64,000 bases of DNA from Isoetes taiwanensis (lineage: Eukaryota; Streptophyta; Lycopodiopsida; Isoetales; Isoetaceae): NCBI GenBank assembly GCA_021234155.1, contig JAJEKV010000103.1:620001-684000 (forward strand), read 5' to 3'. Made by a program: the position numbers and the translations under genes. The notes beneath the pieces are model-generated. The model was not told the origin of the DNA. It searched no databases and saw only the letters and a program-made list of their open reading frames with translations. This document shows positions 34,049 through 44,625 of this stretch, piece by piece (position 1 is the first letter of the stretch; every line of letters starts with the position of its first letter).

Positions 34049-35165
34049 ATGGATGCATTCCGAGGAGCAGGAGCGAGTCAGGGATCAGGTAAATGGTCAT
34101 TCTGTTGTGCAATGCCGCATTTTAGTCCGGCAATGAGTTGGTTTAGCATGTTAGTTCAGCCTTAGAGGCTTTATAGATTCCGAGATCACAAGCTCTAACC
34201 AAGGAACTTAACTCTAGATGTTTAAGTAGATAGGTTAGATGTTATTCTACATTTCAGTTCTTGATGATGATGGTGATTCCACTTTGTGTCATTCTATGTA
34301 TTGGGAAGGGGGGTAGAGACCCTAAAAGCCTCTGTAGCAGATGATCCTAGATAGCCTCATTAATTCCCAATTAATGCGGCCCGTGTACAGGAGCCCGCCT
34401 GGTTGTGGATGGCGGGGCTAGACCGATGGAAAGGGGGACTTGTCCCATCATAGATTGATCTCTCTAGTGTGTAAAGCCTACCAGGGATCTTAGTGGGCTA
34501 GGCTTAATGGTTTGCCACTGCGTGTGGGCAAGGCATGAGCTCGACACCCCTTGCGTCACCTTCAATGGGGTTTAAGTCGAATACGGGCAGTGGCCCTCTA
34601 GCCGCCTGTAATGGGCATGCATGCTGGAGGGCAGGCGACCCTCCTCCTGCCTCATCGGGATTGGGGAGATGCAACCCAGTAGTAGCCCTCTTGGCTATGC
34701 ACCCGGCAGGCTACGTCCCCGGTCCCAATACTTTTCAACCTACTCTGCAAAGTGTGCACGGGAGGGGCAGATGGAGTGGACTAACCAACAGCCATGTTCT
34801 TATGCCAGCCCAATCCAATTGCCATGAATTCGGTTTGCATTGACTTCTAGAGACCCAAGCCGTCAGTCAATCCCCCGTGAGTCTGAGCCTTGGGTAGGAT
34901 TCCCCTTTGTTGTTGTTATTTATGTTGATGTTATTGTTCATGTTATGTTGTGGTGTACTCACCCTTCGAGGTGAGTTGTTTGATGTGTTGATGTTATGTG
35001 CTCATGTTTATTCGCATTTCCGCAGCTAGGTCGACCCGAAGGGAGACGGGGCAAATGACCCATCCACTCTTCCCTTGCTGGCTCAGTCCTTGGGATTGGT
35101 GTCAGGTGGATGGCCCCTGCCAGTTTGGCTGTCAGGGGGATGAACTCCGCCTTCTGATACGATGA
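34049..35165 (+). CDS. Weak two-exon small-protein candidate
   Basis: Exon 1 (34049-34088, MDAFRGAGASQGS) ends in a good donor (TCAG then GTAAAT). A strong acceptor (CATTTCCGCAG at 35015-35025) opens exon 2 (35026-35165), and the phase is kept, giving 59 residues with RSTRRETGQMTHP near the junction. The upstream TATA-like and AAACCCTA words support transcription. I recognise no domain. The intervening 0.94 kb is unusually GC-rich. It could equally be a noncoding RNA or part of an LTR retrotransposon leader. Confidence 0.22.
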
Positions 35166-35211
35166 GAGCATCGTAGAGGAAGTAGGATCCACTTGAAAAG
35201 GAACTTATCCA

Positions 35212-36041
35212 CTAAGGCTGAGGCATGAAAGACCTGAGGTAGTTGACCACTGAGTGATTGGAAGAGCATATGTCGACAGCAAAGTGTTCGGTTACGAAAT
35301 TCATGAACTGCACTACCCCTGGCCTGACAGCAAGCACCACTTTTCTTGAAGGATGAAGTTGAACACCTTCCACCACATCAGGTACTGCTTTAGTCTTTTT
35401 GAAAACCTTGTATAGGAAGTCTTCAGACTCAATAACCAAAAGTTTCTTGCCAAGAGCACTAGCACAGTGCAGTGACAACAATTAGAGAAATTATACTAGT
35501 ACAACTATAGAAAGAAACATAGTAGAATCACCTTACTTTCCTAGTTACTGATTTGGATGGAGCTCGTTTGCTGCAGGAACCCTGTTTGAAATTATTCTTA
35601 GAAGGAGATTTTAAAATTGATGTCAAATTAGTTTCTTCCTCTGTGATTGATTTCTCTAGAATATTTGTAGGTTTGGCCAATTCAGAAACATAATCATCTA
35701 TTCTCTTCAATTCTATTTCACATTCTTCTTGTATTATTTGGACATCATTATCTTCAATTCTGCCATAGACTTTGAAATATCCAAACTTGGGGCTGAGTCA
35801 TTCAAATTATCAAGCTAAATAAGTACATGTTGTAGACAAAGCCAAATTAGTTATACTTCACAAGAATAACTTACTCTTCAATCTTTTACAACTGTTAGTT
35901 TGTTGACCATTGTCTCTCTTCAAGTTTGGGATTGTGGAAGATAATAAAGTGCAATCTTCAATGGAGTGTATAATTATATCAGGCTCCTCCAAATCAGCAG
36001 GCGTGCTTAATGACGGATCTTGACGCTTTTCAATGGACTAT
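35212..36041 (-). pseudogene. FCP1/NIF-type phosphatase domain gene, likely broken
   Basis: The minus strand shows exon-like pieces: about 36041-35874 (DLEEPDIIIHSIEDC to CKRLK, ended by GTAAGT), about 35805-35530 (VQIIQEECEIELKRIDDYVS to SKRAPSKSVTRK) and 35481-35212. The last reads KKLLVIESEDFLYKV, then VVLAVRPGVVQFMNFVTEHF, then VDICSSNHSVVNYL. This follows the FCP1/NLI-interacting-factor domain, where the pattern is K-LLVLDLDG-L, then a RPG---F--F---F-V-I-SS block. The catalytic DxDG/T aspartates are replaced (ESED), and the domain stops early after FMPQP. The middle piece needs a frameshift to join. Such proteins dephosphorylate serine, as in RNA polymerase II C-terminal domain phosphatases; this copy should be inactive. 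Confidence 0.5.
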
Positions 36042-37980
36042 ACTGCACTGTAATTGGGGCTAGATTCCGTTGCAAATCTACATGGAAGTCCAATGGACCT
36101 AAACCAATTATGAGGCATCTAGTTCTCACAAGAGGGACAAATCTCTTTAAGAAGTACATAAACGATTGATTCAAAAAGTTACAGCACTGGTTATGGAAAG
36201 GGAAGGAGGTTTATGCTATTTGTATGCTTGTAAATGGCTTGTCTTGGAAAGCAGTACCGAATGTCCATCTTATTATTGAAGGATAGATTATCTAACATTG
36301 TAATCCTATAGATTCTTTTTTTTATAGAGGGTAGTGGGATTGGGGTAGGAATTTAATAGACTATGAGTGATCACAATATAGCTATTATGTTCAAGCTAGG
36401 TAAAGGAGCCATTCTTTTCGAACTGGACTCTGCACTCTTAAAAGATCATAGATAATCATAAAACTTTGGTGAAATGGGTCAAAACATTTCATCACTTAAT
36501 TTGGAACGGGCAAGGTTGTATAACAAATAATCCCTTATCTCAGGAAACACTCAAGAAGCATTTACATAGAGGAAACATTTAAACAGTTGTTAACCTCTGT
36601 TATATGCATCACATGCCGTATTTTGAAGGAGGCAAAGATAATATACCATTCGAATTTCTTAAGAATTATGTCTAAGGGAGAGAGATGACATTGTTGCTTG
36701 GGCATTTCATTGTCTAATTAGTGTTTATCACTGTTTTTAAGCTTTGGAAGAGATGGCATGTGCAATGGTGGAAATTGGCATGTCTAAAAAATTTGCACTT
36801 TGCAGTGTGAATGATCTTTTATTCTAAAGATATTTTTCAAGTGGGCAAATATGTTGGTCAAAATTTAGATACTTGTGCTAAGTACATATGATGGTTTTTT
36901 TGTTCAATTTAGGCTAGGATCAAATTGCCACTAAATTTAAGGATATGGGTTTGAGATTCCTAATTGCCTGTTATTTGCAATTTGTTTTCTAGGCTAAAAT
37001 GGAAATACCCCTTGGCCCATTTGAATTATTTGGATATATATATTTCTAATAAGGATCATTACTATATTATTATTACTATGCATAAGCATTTTAAATGTAA
37101 AATTCTTAATGATAAAATTATGAGTCCTTTGATTCTGAAATTACACTAGGATAATCAATGAACACTTTACTTTTTGTTGTTACCACTAATAGCAAACTGG
37201 ATACCATTTGTATCTGCAAAATGGCAATTCTTTCCAAGTTGAGGATGCCTTGTTATATTTATTAAACTAGCAAAATGACACTTTTCAAGTTGAAGATGCC
37301 TTGTTATGTTTATTAAACCAATATCAGTTGCATTGTCTAAAGCACCATTTATTTGAGACAATACCATTTGTAGTTAACTTATGATTTTTAACAAAAGGAA
37401 TTGAAACATTTTAATGTATGGAACAACACTGATTCACAAAAGAAAATATGTAGACAACTTAAAAAAACCTATTTAAGTTACACATACAATAAAAGCTTTG
37501 ACCACATACTTAGAAAAATGGCAAAAATTCACTATTATAAATATACTAATAAACTAAATAAGCAAACTACCATAAAGAATCAAGATGGTGAACTATGATA
37601 AGTAACCAATCATGGTTATTCACACATTAACCCACATAGTAACATTTATAATGGTTTCATTAAAAAGATGATGGAAAAAGTGATAACTATTTTTTTGGGG
37701 GGGAGGGGCTTATGATATATAAAAAATAATGAACCGCCCTCGCCCACATATCATATAGGAGAGTAATAGATCCATCCAAAACAGTTACTAACAATTCTAT
37801 GGTAGCATATTACATGTGAAGCTCAAGTTCTATGTCAACATTTTGGGAAGATGGGGAGGCTTGAGCGAATTTGCATAAACATTCGTAACAGGGCATCTTC
37901 TGGCAATCCAGCATTATATGCTAGAGTTAGATTTTCTTGCTCACAGGCTAGGTTTTGGCATTGCTTCAATCTAGGATATC
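36042..37980. other. Unassigned AT-rich DNA
   Basis: A 54-bp tandem duplication with GCAAAATG and AAGTTGAGGATGCCTTGTTA lies at about 37215-37320. No exon is recognised. Confidence 0.45.
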
Positions 37981-38570
37981 TCCCTTTTCGGAATGTCCGC
38001 TTCGAGCGATTTTTGATGCATTAGAAAGCCAGTGCAGTAAGCTTTCCAATTGTGTATGGCATCAGGTGGTTTTTGCTCTTTGCTCTGTTTCAGTCCCGTA
38101 ACTGGGATCATCTATTTCGACCTCCGTGGTTATCACCGCCAGTATGAAAACATTCTTACAGTTTAGTTTACTGCTTCTATGGTCTCTCCAGGTCTGTGAC
38201 TCAACCCTCTTGCCTATGCCCCTCTCCTAGATTTACAACATTTCCTCCCTCTCATTCTATTTATACTTCATCTCTATCTCATCCTTGTAATGTGCCTATG
38301 CTCCTCTCCTAGATTTGCAACATTTCCCCCCACTCGTTCTATTTATACTTCCTCATCTCTACCTCATCCTTCTAGTGTCTTTGTTAATGCTTCAATCATT
38401 CTTCTCTTGCCCCCTCATCCTCTTTCAGGCCTTCCGCCATCTCCTACTCTCCCTTCTATTCCATGATCTACTCTTAATATTGTTACTCGAGTCTCATAAT
38501 AAATGCTCTTCAGTGACTGGATTAAGTGTGACATGACATTTGGTGTCTGTTCTGTTCGTGTTACTGCGAT

Positions 38571-38951
38571 GTGAATCTCATGATGAAGCATAACAGAAAA
38601 GAGGTTTCCATATATATGAAAGAGTTGCAGTCCCGTGAAGATTGGATGGATGTTCAATTAGCTCAGGATAATGTGTTCTATGAAGCAAAGGTCTTTGCTC
38701 AGGCTGGTGTTTCGATTGTGGAGATAGATCATAGTGCCCACTTGCAAAGTTTGCAAAATCTAGTATCTCATGCGGGAGTATGTTATTTGAATGGTCAGTT
38801 CCTTTATCTCAAAAATATGGGCTTTTGGTTGGAACAACATCTTCAAAGATTAGGATTGCCTCGGAATGAGAATGAGTCTCTGAAAGTTGTGGATAAGCAA
38901 AGCAATTATTTCGTAGTGATGTTCGAGTCCCTTACTATTGTTGCAAACTAG
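38571..38951 (+). pseudogene. Decayed LINE ORF1, DUF4283-like
   Basis: This frame aligns along its length with the ORF1 at 12680-13130: RKEVSIYMKELQSREDWMDV versus KKEVSSYLNKLQAQDDRMDV, and QNLVSHAGVCYLNGQFL versus QNLVSHAVVCHFTGQFL. It then stops at 38949-38951. Homologous sequence continues out of frame to about 39600. It is a dead copy of the same nucleic-acid-binding ORF1 protein. Confidence 0.85.
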
Positions 38952-39676
38952 TGGAACGTGGAATGTATCCACGTAAACATCCCTGGATTTCTGCCTAATA
39001 AGTCCGATGCACGTCATATACCATGTTGGTTTGCATTGAAGGACTTTCCTATTAAGCTGCAGATCCCAGGTCGCCATTGCCAATGGATTAGGACTGCACC
39101 TTGCCCATTCTCTTGTCAGTGGTCCTTGCATTTGTGGATCCCTTCATAATGAGGCCTCTCTACCAAAATCTGCGATTCTTACGAGTGGCCCATTTTTTTT
39201 TTAATATAAATTGTCATTGCTTAACAATCCCGAGCTTGCAAATATGTTCTTGATGCTGAGGCCTTCTCTAAATATCGTGCTGAGAGACCCACCATTCCCA
39301 TCCCTCTTGCTTTTGTCTCTCCTACTTCTACTCCTCATGTTTCCAGCCCTATTTCAACCACTCTGAGACCCACCATTCCCATCCCTCTTGCTTTTGTCTC
39401 TCCTACTTCGACCCATGTTTCCATCCCTACTTCTACCACTTTGCAACTGCCCCTTGCCTTCTGCCCTAGTGCCACATGCACAGCGGCCCATGATTGTCTT
39501 TCTACTACCTAGTGAGATGGTCTTGACATCATTGCACGCATGCAACAGCTCCTTGAAGAAGAATGGTCATTGCTCGCATGAAAAACGTCGCTCGGAGAAT
39601 GAATAACTTTGCACCACTGCCCTCTACATATGCTTCTCCCTGTTGAGCCACCACTCCTCACCAATGTTACCACACT

Positions 39677-39726
39677 TCCAAGCACACTGGACTCACGAGC
39701 ACACTGGACTCACGAGCACACTGGAT
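39677..39726. repeat. 17-bp tandem repeat, three copies
   Basis: AGCACACTGGACTCACG occurs about three times in a row between the ORF1 remains and the ORF2 start. Confidence 0.85.
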
Positions 39727-39910
39727 TGACCAAGTAGATACTAGGTCTCATCCTCCATATTCGATTCGCCTGCACAATGAAGTTATCTCCTCGCCTACAC
39801 AATAAAGATATCTCCTGGAATGTGCGGGGAGTTGCCTTCTCTCTTATAAAAGGAGCAGATTGTCCATGGGCCTGGCTAGGTGGGACTCCAGGTGTGTTCG
39901 CAAGAGCATA

Positions 39911-42700
39911 AGTGCAAAGAAGAGGATGCACATAACGTTAATAAATAGACAATATAATGTTATTGTTGCAAGTATTAGCTAAGGTTGGTGTCCTTACAGC
40001 ATTACAACATGGAGGCAAGAGGGACATAAATTATAACTTCCAAAAGAACCAATATAGGCAGATTGAGGAGTTGGTAGAATACATGGAAATTCAGTTGCTG
40101 GCAGAAAATAAAGCTAGATTCCACCAACTCGTCAATTTTCAATATGAGAAACACAAGCTGAATTGCATTTTCCATCATTCAATGTCATTCAACTTCTATA
40201 TTGTTCGGGCAAAAAGCAAAAAATTAAATTTATTTTACAACCGCATTAGTCTGGTTGCCCTAGTGCTTACTAACTCATGCAACTTAGAACAGAGGTTCAT
40301 CAGTAGCCACCTTCCATAGGAGAGACATGAGATGAATTCCATTTTCCCCCATTCAACTTCTATACCGTTCAGCCAAAAAACAAAAGATTCAACCCAATTC
40401 ACAACTATACTTTAGTCTGGCTGCCTGAGTGATTACTAACTCAGGCAGCAGAACACAAACACTAAACACATTGGCTGGATAACTTAGGTTCACCACTAAA
40501 ATAGCCAACAAATTTCATCTTCAAGTTGCCAACTTGGTCACACTATGGCTAAAATAGAATATCAATTAGCGACCCAACCAATACTCCCCCTACAGTTTTA
40601 GCGTGCTAGATTGTGTCCAGCCAAGTAAAAAGTAAAACTGGATACTCATTTTTTTTCCCTTCTCGTCTCATATCCGAGCAGCAGAAAAGCTAAGATCCTC
40701 TGTCTACAGTTTAGATTTAGATGAGGAAATCTTTGGCAAAAGATTTGAATTGAAGCAACAAATCCATAAGCCGTGCACACATAAACATGAAAACAATTTC
40801 GATATAATCAGCTTAGTATCAGATCAATGTCAAATAGCAAACCTGGCTAGAAGAAATATTTAACAAGCTCCTCATCCCCGTGCCATATATTCCGAACCCT
40901 AGCTTTCCAACTCCGGTGGACGCAATGGTCGATACAAGCGCCCAGTATCAGCCGGCTCTTTGAAAGGTATACGAAAGGAAAAGAATAGGCAAAACTTATC
41001 CATAACAAGAAAATTTTGTGATGCTATTCAATAAATGTTAGCTATACAATTGATGATTGCTTCCCCTTTTTCTTCTCAGTTGTGGATGTTATTCGAGAAT
41101 CTGAAACAATATAGAACTTGTTCAAATATGCAGGACAATATCATGTACAAAAAATTGCAATTTCTTCTCAATGCTTTTAACCAAAGGAAATGTGAAAAAT
41201 TTTATACCCGTTCTGAAGCGGATTCGGACTGCTTGGTACTTTATGAAGACCATCTATTGTTGCTTGCCATGGAACATGAACTGAATGGGGCTTGTTCCAT
41301 TTAAAATTATGAACAACAGTCTGCTCATATGACCTCAAGAGCTTCCTTGCTTGATTAGCCGATGGGTTGTATCTTAGCTTCTTGAATGCATAGCTCATGC
41401 CTTTAAATTGCATCGTAAATTGAAACATCACCAAAACAACTATGAAGACCACAAAACCTATGGTTTTCTTCTTCATCTTTAGCATCTTGCTCATGAAGTC
41501 TGTAGCAAACTTCATATGCTTCAAAAGAGAACCCAACAAGTTAAAAGAAAGGGTGAATTATAGATTGTTTCTTGAGTCATGCTTATGGATGTGTTTATAT
41601 AACTATTTTCATTTGTCAATGCTTCACGAAATTCTAGGCTCTACTTTGAGAAACTCCACGAACTTCCAGTTTGATTATTTATTTGTGTGCTACAACTTCA
41701 TGAAACATTTGTGCTTATAGAGTTACTAAAGTCAAGGCCCATAGCTACATGCAGAGTGTCGACGTCATTGTCTGGTTGGTTAGTTAGTGGGTGTCATTTG
41801 TGGGATTATGTGAAGCATTGTCACGTGACTATATGCTCTGAATGTGTGTTTGCTATGATACACTCGCATGATTTGATTGAGGGGAATATATTGCCAAATT
41901 TCTGGATTTGATTTTTGAAATGAACTATTTGAACAAGGTCTATAAATGTTATAATTCATGGTTGCATTGACTGTTTCCATATTTTTAGTCCATTTACACA
42001 TTGTTTACATGTCAAGACATGTCAACAAGTACATCTATTTACGCATTAGTAAGTACACACAAACGTGTATGTGAGTCATGTTTGTGCGCGTGCATGTCTA
42101 GGGCAAAGGAAGAATTGAATATAGATGTAGTTGTCTATATGTATAAGGTATTCTAAGAAAGAAAAGATCTAAAACTTCACATCTTACTATAAAACACCAT
42201 TAAAACACTATAATAACAATCGAAAAGGGAGAAAATCTTACTGGAATTGAGGAGGTACCTAGAACTAGAGGCATACTAGTTGATCTGCACGATTAGAACC
42301 CTATTATTAGAGATTTGTTTGCCACTACTCCACAAAGATGCCAATGTGTTGAATTTAGCAACCATGCATATATGATTTTTTCAAAAAAGATAGGATTAAG
42401 TAAAGAATCTTCATGTGCTTTGTAATGTAGAACATGTGGCATGGCAATTCGAGGGGCATATTACTGAATTTGTGGATTCAAATAGACCTCACTTGCTTAG
42501 GATTGTACGAGACACATGTGAAGTGCAAGACTAAAACAATTTTAACAACCAAATAGATCTAGCAATCCATCTATTAAGGCATGCTTTGATTATTTTAAGT
42601 AGTAGAAAACATATAAGTAAACCAGCCAAATCAGTAGATGCAAGTTAGTGACTTGAAATCCCAAAGAACAAGACAGGTGATAGATGGTTTGGGTAAGAAT
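39911..42700. other. Unassigned DNA with a diverged tandem duplication
   Basis: About 40158-40293 and 40332-40454 are diverged copies (both contain CATTCAACTTCTATA and TAGTCTGG-TGCC). A minus-strand 120-codon frame (41177-41539) holds one hydrophobic stretch (TIGFVVFIVVLVMFQF) after a lysine-rich segment and could be a membrane protein exon, but I recognise no family. Nothing else stands out. Confidence 0.4.
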
Positions 42701-42714
42701 TGCCACTTAGAGGG

Positions 42715-42845
42715 GTTTTAACATGGCATGGGTATGGTTTTAACATGACATGACCAAGGTTTTACATGGCATGGCATAGGTTTTAACATGACACGTGCAA
42801 TAGGCTTTAACATGGCAAGGTATATATGGCTTTAACATGGCTAGA
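42715..42845. repeat. TTTTAACATGGCATGG minisatellite
   Basis: About five degenerate units of roughly 25-30 bp, each with GGTTTTAACATG or GGCTTTAACATGG followed by an ACATGGCA-like word. Confidence 0.8.
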
Positions 42846-43331
42846 CACCTAATATTTATTAGAACGTGCCATCTAAAATACATCCTCTCATGTTTTTGGT
42901 CTATGCCAAAGTCACATATCAGGAATGCTTTCATGACTTCTTCAGTAACTTAACTAACCATTTGTACTTCATAGAATGTAAAATGGGAAACATGCAAAAA
43001 TACATAATATTACTAAATCATATATTGGGTGACTTCGTCTCTCCTGCTGCCACTTTATCTTCTCCTTTACAGGACACGGAATGGTCTCCCTTTAGCTCTA
43101 GGTGTCTAGTTATCCATTGCCATCAAAGATCTTGAATGCAAAAATGTAACCATTGATAAGCTATATGATGGTATCATGGTTCCCTAATCATGTGAGGAAT
43201 AAATGATTGATGGAGTCACACATACCTCAAGTTACAAAAAGAGACAAGGCTAGAACATTTGCTTTTCAAGATATTGACAAACGCAATGTAAAATAATGGC
43301 CTTCAAAAATATATTCATCAGCACTAATAAC
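42846..43331. other. Unassigned DNA
   Basis: No feature recognised. Confidence 0.4.
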
Positions 43332-43885
43332 ATGGATACATTATAGGAGATAAGTTGGTGAATTCTATGTACAAGGTCTTGGTGCTGCGGACGTCTTGCT
43401 TGCTTCATTGTCCAGGAACAAGCTTGTAGCTATTGCATCAATTCGCACGGGGTCCCACAAAGCACTGGATTGAGACAGTAGATGGGAGCTGGCCATAAAT
43501 TGCCACGAGAAGCGAGACTATGTGCATGTTGCCGCCACACAGGTTATTGAAGATGAAAGCCATACTCTTCCTCGAAGTTGCCCTCGCTTTTGAGATAGTC
43601 CCAAATCATTTTTTGACCTTAGCATTCCATTCCACGCCTCCACAACTTCTCGAGCACCATCCGGTGCATGACTTGGCATTATACATACTTGAGGTTCTAG
43701 ATAAACGTCTGCAATTACTGAGCCCTCAGTAGTCATTATCTTCGCTTGTCTAGTATCATTATTACTGCAAAGGTTTTTCCCTTGAAAACCTTTCGAGGCA
43801 GGGGTTTTTTAATCCTAGTAGTAATGATTGTACTAGCCCATTGTATGGGTCCTATGACCTATTGGTCTCCGTGGACGTTAAAAAA

Positions 43886-43910
43886 TCTATTCTATTCTAT
43901 TCTATTCCTT
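43886..43910. repeat. (TCTAT)5 microsatellite
   Basis: Five uninterrupted TCTAT pentamers. Confidence 0.95.
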
Positions 43911-43959
43911 CATGCAAGTGGCCTTTGGTCATACCTAGGGACCGGCAGAAAGCAGTATG

Positions 43960-44455
43960 AAAATGGGTATGGGATAAACTGCTCCATCCCAAAGTATCTG
44001 TTTAATGGTGATAAGTCATTCATCGTTGTCTGCGCGTTAATATTCTGGTGCACAAATTTCGTCCAGAGGTATCTGGACTTTGTCCCTTATGTGCACAGAG
44101 GGATGAGACAATTGAGCATTGCTTCTTCCTGTATAGAGATATCAGGCATGCTTGATTGTGGCTTCAAAGCCTCTTTCATTGCAATTTGAATAGCCAGCAA
44201 GCGTTATTAGCAGTCTATCCAAATGGTTGGGAAAATTTGGCAAAAAGGGCGTTTCATTTGGCTTCTGCATGGATCATCTGGTCCACATGGAAAAGAAGGA
44301 ATCTTCTCATATTCAAAAGTCTTGCTTGTTCAGATACACAGGTCCTTCTCGATGCCCAACAACGAATTGTCAAAGCATTCAGGTGTTCATCAATAGCTAG
44401 TGAGGTAAAGAGCCGTATTTGGGAGCACTATCTTCAGATTCACATTTACTCATGA
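43960..44455 (+). pseudogene. LINE ORF2 zf-RVT C-terminus
   Basis: The plus strand reads WDKLLHPKVSV, stops, VIHRCLRVNILVHKFRPEVS, then CPLCAQRDETIEHCFFLYRD, a stop in place of W, and LWLQSLFHCNLNSQQ. A further frame (44156-44455) continues with WIIWSTWKRRNLLIF and WEHYLQIHIYS. This is the standard zf-RVT end of a plant L1-type ORF2: W-LL-PKVS, HR-L, CPLC, E---H-FF, then WSTWK-RN. Several stops show decay. It is probably the same LINE lineage as the ORF1 elements because the 3' tail is shared. Confidence 0.78.
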
Positions 44456-44625
44456 GATTTTGCTTGCTCTTCATACTGTTTAGATGTTGTATTTGAGTGG
44501 GGTGGATTTGCTCTGGTGGATATTCTCTCCACTGAGTTTTTAGTCCCCATTGTACTTTGTAACTTTCTCTGGATAATAAAGGCTCAAGTCCTTCAAAAAA
44601 AAAAAAATGGATATATTGTAGGAGA

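Larger units (their letters stand above)
37981..39910 (+). mobile_element. Older LINE copy with ORF1 remains and ORF2 start
   Basis: The leader has the conserved hairpin (38024-38046) in the same setting as at 12.2 kb. A decayed ORF1 follows, best preserved at 38571-38951. LLEEEWS near 39545 corresponds to LLEEGWS in the 12-kb element. After ORF1, an ATG at 39777 opens MKLSPRLHNKDISWNVRGVA, the characteristic start of a LINE ORF2 endonuclease (SWNVRG). The frame ends soon after, near 39908, and the rest of ORF2 is missing. This shows that the ORF1 family belongs to an autonomous LINE lineage. A 26-bp tandem duplication sits at the ORF2 start. Confidence 0.75.
43332..44625 (+). mobile_element. 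LINE 3' end with imperfect target-site duplication
   Basis: The right part (about 43960-44606) is the end of a LINE ORF2 and its 3' tail. A 19-bp sequence flanks the whole at 43332-43350 (ATGGATACATTATAGGAGA) and 44607-44625 (ATGGATATATTGTAGGAGA), 17 of 19 identical, directly after the poly(A). The 3' tail ends AATAAAGGCTCAAGTCCTTC plus A, closely matching the tail of the 12-kb element. The left part (43351-43910) does not read as LINE and ends in a TCTAT microsatellite, so it may be a second element captured at the same site. Confidence 0.65.

Noticed and set aside
34535-34843. 102-codon plus-strand frame
   Set aside because: It lies in the GC-rich segment that fits an intron between two better-supported exons and shows no motif.
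41177-41539. Membrane protein gene on the minus strand
   Set aside because: Only one hydrophobic stretch supports it. No promoter, splice signals or known family; noted in the unassigned entry only.
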